A stretch of DNA of 64,000 nucleotides from Acanthopleura granulata (taxonomy: Eukaryota; Mollusca; Polyplacophora; Chitonida; Chitonidae). The stretch's first letter is position 1. The number at the start of each line of letters is the position of its first letter. This document shows positions 57,578 to 64,000 of this stretch, piece after piece. Location of the stretch: positions 39,794,252 to 39,858,251 of the forward strand of contig JABBOT010000001.1 in assembly GCA_016165875.1 (NCBI GenBank), given 5' to 3'. A model generated the notes under the pieces. It ran no database searches, had not been told where the DNA came from, and saw only the letters and a program-made list of their open reading frames with translations. The position numbers were made by a program, and so were the translations under genes.

Positions 57578-60179
57578 TTTATTCACAAGCAGACGTCACC
57601 CATGACATCCCTGTGCCGAAGCTTGCAGCCATGCCCAGAAAACTGTACATAGTCAACATTTGACCTTGAGCATGCCATGAACAAGGTCAACAACAAAATC
57701 GCTTTCTATAAGCGCACACTACACGGGCAATCATCATTAGTGACAGAGACAATAGAATCAGCAGCAAAAGCGAACATGCAAAGCGAAAACAGAGGACTAT
57801 ATGATCAAAATTCAAAAACAAAGACTGGCAAGATAACAAACTGCATATCAAGCACATGTATAACTCTAACAACTAGCCAGTTTATTTGTTTTTAAGTAGG
57901 GAACCATGGTGTTTCATTACTGAACACCAATAAACTATCCTCCGATGGTACATTTCTTCAAACATTATCACAATCAATCAATCAAGCTGAATGCCAAGTT
58001 AGATGCTGATGACTGCTCCAAGGTTAATCTGGGCCAGAGTTAAACAAAATGGCCAACAACCCTTATGCTTTGGTCACTATTTTAGAAATCAATAATTCAA
58101 AAACATACAGTGGGAACAATCAAAATGGCCAACCCTTATTTCTTTTCACAACTGCAAAAAGGTAAAATAGCCCTATGCTTATATCATCTTAGCGTTTTGC
58201 ACTGAGAAACCTTGCCCCATCTAACAGCTTGCTAATGACAGAAAATGAAATTCAGAAGAAAAAAAAAAACGTTACCATTTCACCTAGTCTTGTGATTTAA
58301 ATGTAATGTTGAAGCAAACCTACTGATTACAATTGAATGGGCATGGTAGCTTTCATTTGTAGGAGAAATGTTGACCCATTCAGATAAAAGTAAGGTGGCC
58401 ACCTAAAATATGTTGCCTTGGTAACACAACATTGTCCAGGAGAGGATTTGGGGGCTGACATTACATACAATACTGCTCACAGTGCAGTATGTCAATAACT
58501 GGTTTATATAATAGCACCAATCATGTGATAATCATCTGATCTCTAATATATAACTATTATTTCTATTGCACAGAACTAAATTATCTGTTCTATAAATCTT
58601 TATCACCATCTCTTATACAGCAGATTGGTTAGGTTGAGAATAAATATGTGTAGATAAAATCAATTGTCCAGGCTTGTTTACCACCTCCACACAACTGTTT
58701 GACCTGGCCATTTGTCTGGTTACCATAAAACCTCCAGCAAAACACAAATTTACGTTCACAGTGTAAGAAACAACACTTTTGAAGCTGACTACCTTAATCT
58801 AGGGTACAGTATGTCAGCTGAGTAATATGCCACCTGATGATAGGATCAGATAAGTGAGTATAAGCGCTGTAAGTAGGCCTACTTGTACATGTAGGCTATG
58901 GAATCGCCACCAGGAACCAGCATGTACAGCAAAGAGGAGGCAGTACAAATGTAACCTGGTAGGTGACATCTGCCGCAGGTTCTGGACATTTAAAATAGAT
59001 ACATGGAGAAGTGCACAGAAAAAGCAATAGATGCACAATCCATACAACTCTGTGATCTGTCTTCCAATATATTCATATACGTACACTTCACTGGCCAATT
59101 GCTTACAAAAAAAAAGCACATTTAACAACTACCACACAGTACTCAAAGTCAAGAGGTCTTTTTTCCTGCACTAATGAGAAATCGACAAAAAGTATTCAGA
59201 TCACTTGTAGAGTTCAAAAGAACTGACCTGACACTAGAAGATTATACATTACTCTGTTTGTGAAGATTGTCATGTTGTTGCTGTAGTTAACGAACACTGG
59301 CATTTTTATGATGGCGGGCTTACAGTTTGACTGTGGATGCCGCAATTTCTTAAACAAAGGCCTTAATACGAAGAATGTATACTGTCAAACTTGATCAAAA
59401 CTGCAAATCTGATAACTACAAAGAACTTAGCCCTGTCCAGAATTGTCAAAATCAAAGTCTTAATCTTAAATACAAGGTATGTATTGAACGAGCACCTGAA
59501 GTCTAGGACTGGCCCGATAAAGCAGACTCACATCAACCCAAGTAACACAGGTCAGGTTAGTGAAATGCACGCCGAGGGAACAAATATGCAACTTGCAAAC
59601 CAAGCCAGAATTAAAGTTTAACAAAAATATGCTCAAATTTAACAAGGACATATGGTAAGAGAGAACTTGGAGCATTACCTTCCAAAATCACAAAAAATTT
59701 TTCCGAAATCCAGTTGTTTCATCATTGGTACTGTACTTTTAAAACACAGCAGTCCAGTGTAAACAAAAGTGAACCAGTTTAGAAACAATAAAGAATGAAA
59801 TAATTAACAGTAGCAAAAAAAAGAGAAAAAGAAAAAAAAAAGTATACATAACATCTTCAAATGAAATAATTTTGCAACATAAATATGCCACAGAGAGCAA
59901 TATTATTGATTAATAATAATGTAACTATTAAGATACACAATAACAGAACAAGATGTAAACAATAGGCCTATCTCTGATCAACTATAATTGCATGTGTAGT
60001 GACAATAAAATAGACTTGGTCCACAAATAAAATGCAATCGGTCCCATTAGCATAGGGGTGAAAACATAAAATGGTGACCACTCTGGCGACATAAAATCCT
60101 GGAGAGGAGCAGATCCATTTCAACCTAGGAGGGGCCGACAGGCAACAAGTTCCTGTATCCATGGCACCTGGTCCGTCCA
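57578..60179 (-). other. probable 3' UTR of a - strand gene, with poly(A) signal
   Basis: TTTATT at 57578-57583 is AATAAA on the - strand and is followed in that direction by a T/GT-rich stretch, as expected of a cleavage site. The interval up to the candidate last exon is ORF-poor and T-rich on the - strand. The link to the exon at 60180 is inferred. Confidence 0.4.
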
Positions 60180-60218
60180 TTACACAGATGTTCCTACATC
60201 ATTTCCCGCTGAAGCAGC
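60180..60218 (-). CDS. candidate terminal exon, unknown gene
   Basis: On the - strand a strong pyrimidine-rich acceptor (TTTGTTTATATTCTGCAG) is followed by thirteen codons, AASAGNDVGTSV and TAA. The family was not recognised and no upstream exon could be identified in the remaining 3.8 kb, so the assignment is tentative. The end, TSV, would fit a class I PDZ ligand if the frame is right. Confidence 0.3.
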   Translation of the reverse strand, partial: AASAGNDVGTSV

Positions 60219-63200
60219 CTGCAGAATATAAACAAAAGTACAATTCATTTAAGTAACAAGCACAAAGGGAAAAAAAACTTTTGCAGCCATGGTAACAATT
60301 CCCATCACAAGATTAAATACAGGATGTTTGTATTTTGTTGAAAACTGATTCACAAGACTCCGTCAAATCTACAAAGAAGTTTGAAACTTTGCTTACAACT
60401 GAGCAAGATATCATTACTGCCAAAAAAAAAAAAAAAAAAAAATGTCATGTAAAATTTTTACTCATATCACAACATAAAATCACAATTTTTGAAAATTTGC
60501 TACAAATCCAGCTTGCTAATTTGAATTAAACGAAGATTTTCACTAAACTTTAAGTTTGTCAAAAGACTATTTCTGTACAAGTTTATAACTGCAGACAGAA
60601 TGAAATTTTCTGTTTTTTTCTTTTTTTTTTTCAATGCCAAAGAAAGAAAAACAGGCAAAGAGAAAATTGGATTATTACACAAAAATCTGAAAAATAATTG
60701 ATGAAAAAAACTTCACAAGAATCAAAATAACTCGCAGAAGTCCAGATAAATTAAGAAGTCTTCGGGAAACCATCGTTTTAAAATGAAACGTGATGAACAG
60801 TAAGAATGAACAGTAAGAAAATCATGCAATTTTAAAAGCTTTTTGATGACACAAGCTCATGTAAGGTGATTTTATCACCTGAATAGAAAATTAGAGTGAG
60901 TATACCTGTTCACTTTAGCTTACTGCATGTACAAATAGTTATAACATCGCTTTGCGCCCTCCCTCCAACCCCACAAAAACACACACACGCACACACAAGG
61001 CAGTGGTCAGATTGACTCATCTGTTTGCTTTTCACAATGTCTTGCAACTATGTTGTCTATGCTAAATCTGAACTTTGCTCCCCTCCCTCCCCCAGAATCA
61101 CAATAATCCAGTACATTAATATCACGGGACCTTTTGAAGTTTCAGTCTCTTGCGGGCCCACTACTGCAAAATTAACAATGCTGAAAAGAGTCTGACACCT
61201 ATCTAACCCACCCAAACATGCCTCATTCTTTAGTTTTTGATAATTTTATGATTTTGATGACAAATACATATGTATATGGAACCAGTTACCCAACTCCAGC
61301 CCACAAAACTTCTATTTTTCCTTACTTTTGCAAAACATAACGTTCTTGAAACACATAAAACAAGTAGATGTAGAAGAAGAATACAAAAGAGTACAGTTAG
61401 TGTTTCAGCGTAATAATTCTTATGCAATGTCTCCTTTTGAAATAAAATGCAACTCACAAGTCAAAATGCTCATAATGCATATAATGCATAATATTCACAA
61501 CTTTTAAAACGAAAGAGAAATATATGATACAAAATTTACAAAAAGGTTAAAGTCAAGTCTTAGTGTGGCTACTTACTAGGAAAGTCTGAGGCGTATCAAA
61601 CAGGCATGATATACAACACAATGTTATCTTTGTGGTGTCATGTTTTCTTCAAATTCAGACACCACATCAATTCATTACTATCAAGTTCCATTAAGTACCT
61701 TGAAAATTGGCTAAAAATTCTGAACTGAGTCAATTTTGAACCTTTAAGAATATGATATAAAATTGTACAGAAAGTTAAGAAAATATATATTCCCTTAAAA
61801 AACAACAGCACCAACAAAAACATGTACACATGTATTTTAAAGGTAAGAACTTGGAACTATTTTGAAGAGTTTTTCGAATAAGCAGCTAAATGTATCACGT
61901 TATACATATCCTTACATCCACGTAGCTATGTTCATACAAAGACATCACAGGTTCTAACCTGGGGGTTGGGCTGGGGTACCAGAGTTCTTAATACAACCAT
62001 GACTATACCCAAGATCAGAGTCTCAAGTTTCTCAGCCAGGCTAAATTTCCAGCATGATCAGTAGAATGAAGTCCACCAATAAATACTTTGAATGTCAATT
62101 CGACCATGAGAAAAAAAAAAAAGAGAAAAAAAAGAAAAAAAAAAAAAGAAATCTTCTATGCTCATGTTAAATTTCCATTAATGGTTAATGAAAGAGAACA
62201 GTTTTGTTGCCTTAGGTTCAACACATGTTCATAAACTACAATAGAAGAAGAGATTCTCATCTGATTTATCATTATCCTGTTGTTTTTTTTGTTTTTTAAC
62301 AAAAAATTAAGAAAGCAGATAAAGACTACTGGGAAAACCATCTTGTGGAGTAAGTCAGTGAACATAGTTATACTATTAATACTGCGAAACGCGTGTTTTA
62401 TGTTAGGAAGACTTCTGTTAGCTGGATAACCTTTCTTCCTTGGCGCAAAGCAATACATAGGTTTCTAGTGTCTAGCCACAAGCTCACCACTAGCACACCT
62501 TCAGCAAGCTTCTAGAAGCCCACTAGTTTTCATCTCCTGGGGGTGTGGGGCTATTTCAGTGGTCTGTCGGGATACTAGAAGGGTACTCTGAGAAGCCAAG
62601 AGGAGTTGGCTTTTGCTGTATTTCAATACTTTACTATTGTTGGGAGTTGGAGCATCATAATAGGGTTGGCCCAGTGGAGGGAGTGGCAGGATGTCAAGCA
62701 GCTGTATTCCACTTGGGCAAGAGGGGAGATGGGCAGGGAATTGGTGAGAGATCAAGATAAAGAGGGAGGCAAGCTCTATGACAACTGTACTCACCATAAC
62801 TGCCTATGGGTTGTGAAACAAAAAGACATGAAAAGCAGTGCATTTAAAACGCTGCAGCAGTGCAAGGTTGAGAATAAAAGCTAAACAGCCCTAAATGACT
62901 AAAATTCCGCAAAATAGGTAACCTAACTAATAACTAAAATTTGTACAACAGTGGAGTATTTTTTTGTTTTCACCACATTTTCTGTCTTGGTGTCTCTTCC
63001 GCTACCTTTAATACTGCATTTCAATTTCAAGCTATGAGACTTTATTCTTTAAATCCTCCATTAAAATATTAGGGATCATTTACATATTAGCAAATTAATG
63101 TCAGCAAAGTGGACAAAAGGGTTAAGATATTGCAGTAATCGTAAAGTCACACCTGTAGCACCTGCACAATTTAATTACAGGTGTATGCATGGTATTAAAG

Positions 63201-64000
63201 GTCATATTACACTTCTTCCCCCACGTTACTCTTTTTCTATTCATTATTATTTTGGTACATTGTTAGCATACCAAGACATACACTCATAACCATCAATAAA
63301 TCACACGACACACCAATGCAAAGCAACTTTTACACTAGAAAGCAGACAACTGACAAAATGTGACAGAGCCATCTTCATTATACTTATGTATTAACCATGA
63401 AACAATGACACTGTTTGCAACACGAATGACAAATAACAAAACAAAAAAAACAAGAAAAATGCAGAACCAAAGAAATGAAAGCAGGTTAATTAAGCACATT
63501 TTCCAAAAGGCTGAGCCAGTATGAAAGCTAAATGACTTGCCTTACAATTCGTAACGAATTGATCCCACAAATATCAGCGATGTGCCTTAAATTGAAACCA
63601 GTGAAACCATGGATAATGAATGAAGGCGGAAATGATGTGAAATATTATGCAACAAGAATGCTGATTGGTCCCCTAAAAACCAGCCACACAGGGAGGGGTT
63701 AACAACCAGCATGACCAATGAATGGAAAGCATTTTGCCAGCCCCTGGCCCAGCACTCCAGCCAAGCCTCCCTGGGAGGGATGTATCAGTGATAACATATA
63801 CCTTTGAGCAAACCCTTGTTACGGGGGCGCTAAAAACAAGAAAGGAATTCTGGTGAAGGAAACATGCTCTCATTTACAGCTGCGTACTTAGTTTCAAGTC
63901 ATTCAGTCTGAAAAGAGATGTTCATGCTGAAACAAATCGAACCACGACTTGAAATTGTTCACATGCCAGCAAAGTATAAGCTTACTTTATTGTCATTTTG
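60219..64000. other. probable intron(s) or flank of the - strand gene
   Basis: A-rich homopolymers (60421-60441, 62111-62149), a CA-rich run at 60977-60999 and short ORFs. A proline-rich - strand ORF at 62501-62797 (ILPLPPLGQPYYDAPTPNN) is the only stretch with a protein-like look, but no splice or family support was found. Confidence 0.35.

Noticed and set aside
62501..62797. - strand 98-codon proline-rich ORF as an exon
   Set aside because: No recognised domain, no convincing splice pair, and a + strand ORF overlaps it with similar credibility.
63673..63873. - strand 66-codon ORF near the window end as an exon
   Set aside because: A possible acceptor is present (CCTCCCAG) but none of the three frames gives a recognisable protein.

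Overview
This is eukaryotic, animal DNA with no sign of bacterial or organellar content. It is AT-rich, its genes are split into short exons (50-380 bp) by introns of roughly 0.3-2 kb, and it carries many tRNA-derived SINEs ending in (AATA)n, small terminal-inverted-repeat elements, minisatellites and a decayed BEL/Pao retrotransposon. The SINE type (tail reading like AAACACCAATCAAATAAAT) and the protein sequences suggest a lophotrochozoan, most likely a mollusc; the species cannot be named from the sequence alone.

Layout. 1-16.6 kb: the 3' fourteen exons of a BUB1-type spindle-checkpoint kinase gene on the + strand (the 5' end lies outside the window), with a 23-unit two-variant minisatellite and many SINEs in its introns. 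16.6-23.4 kb: gene-poor DNA with repeats. 23.47-24.78 kb: an intact intronless 434-codon ORF of unknown function behind a CRE-containing promoter. 26.2-34.3 kb: a BEL/Pao element broken by stops and frameshifts, flanked by two diverged copies of another repeat. 35-47.6 kb: a complete 11-exon calmodulin-lysine N-methyltransferase (CAMKMT) gene on the - strand, with its long 3' flank. 47.9-53.2 kb: a complete 8-exon + strand gene, head-to-head with CAMKMT, that joins the NAD-binding half of a 3-hydroxyacyl-CoA dehydrogenase to an IAP-like RING finger. 53.2-64 kb: minisatellite, MITE and SINE relics, then what looks like the 3' UTR and last exon of a further - strand gene.

The most notable item is the dehydrogenase-RING fusion. 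It reads without a break through eight exons with matching splice phases (294 residues). It keeps the GxGxxG nucleotide-binding motif, but the catalytic His of the HFFNP motif is Arg and the C-terminal dehydrogenase domain is replaced by a RING that ends in an IAP-like aromatic-hydrophobic-Ser tail. The same gene carries three minisatellites, two of which are expansions of its own exon edges. The genes in the window have unrelated roles (mitotic checkpoint, calmodulin methylation, probable NAD-linked ubiquitin ligase); only CAMKMT and the fusion gene are physically coupled, by a 359-bp shared promoter interval.
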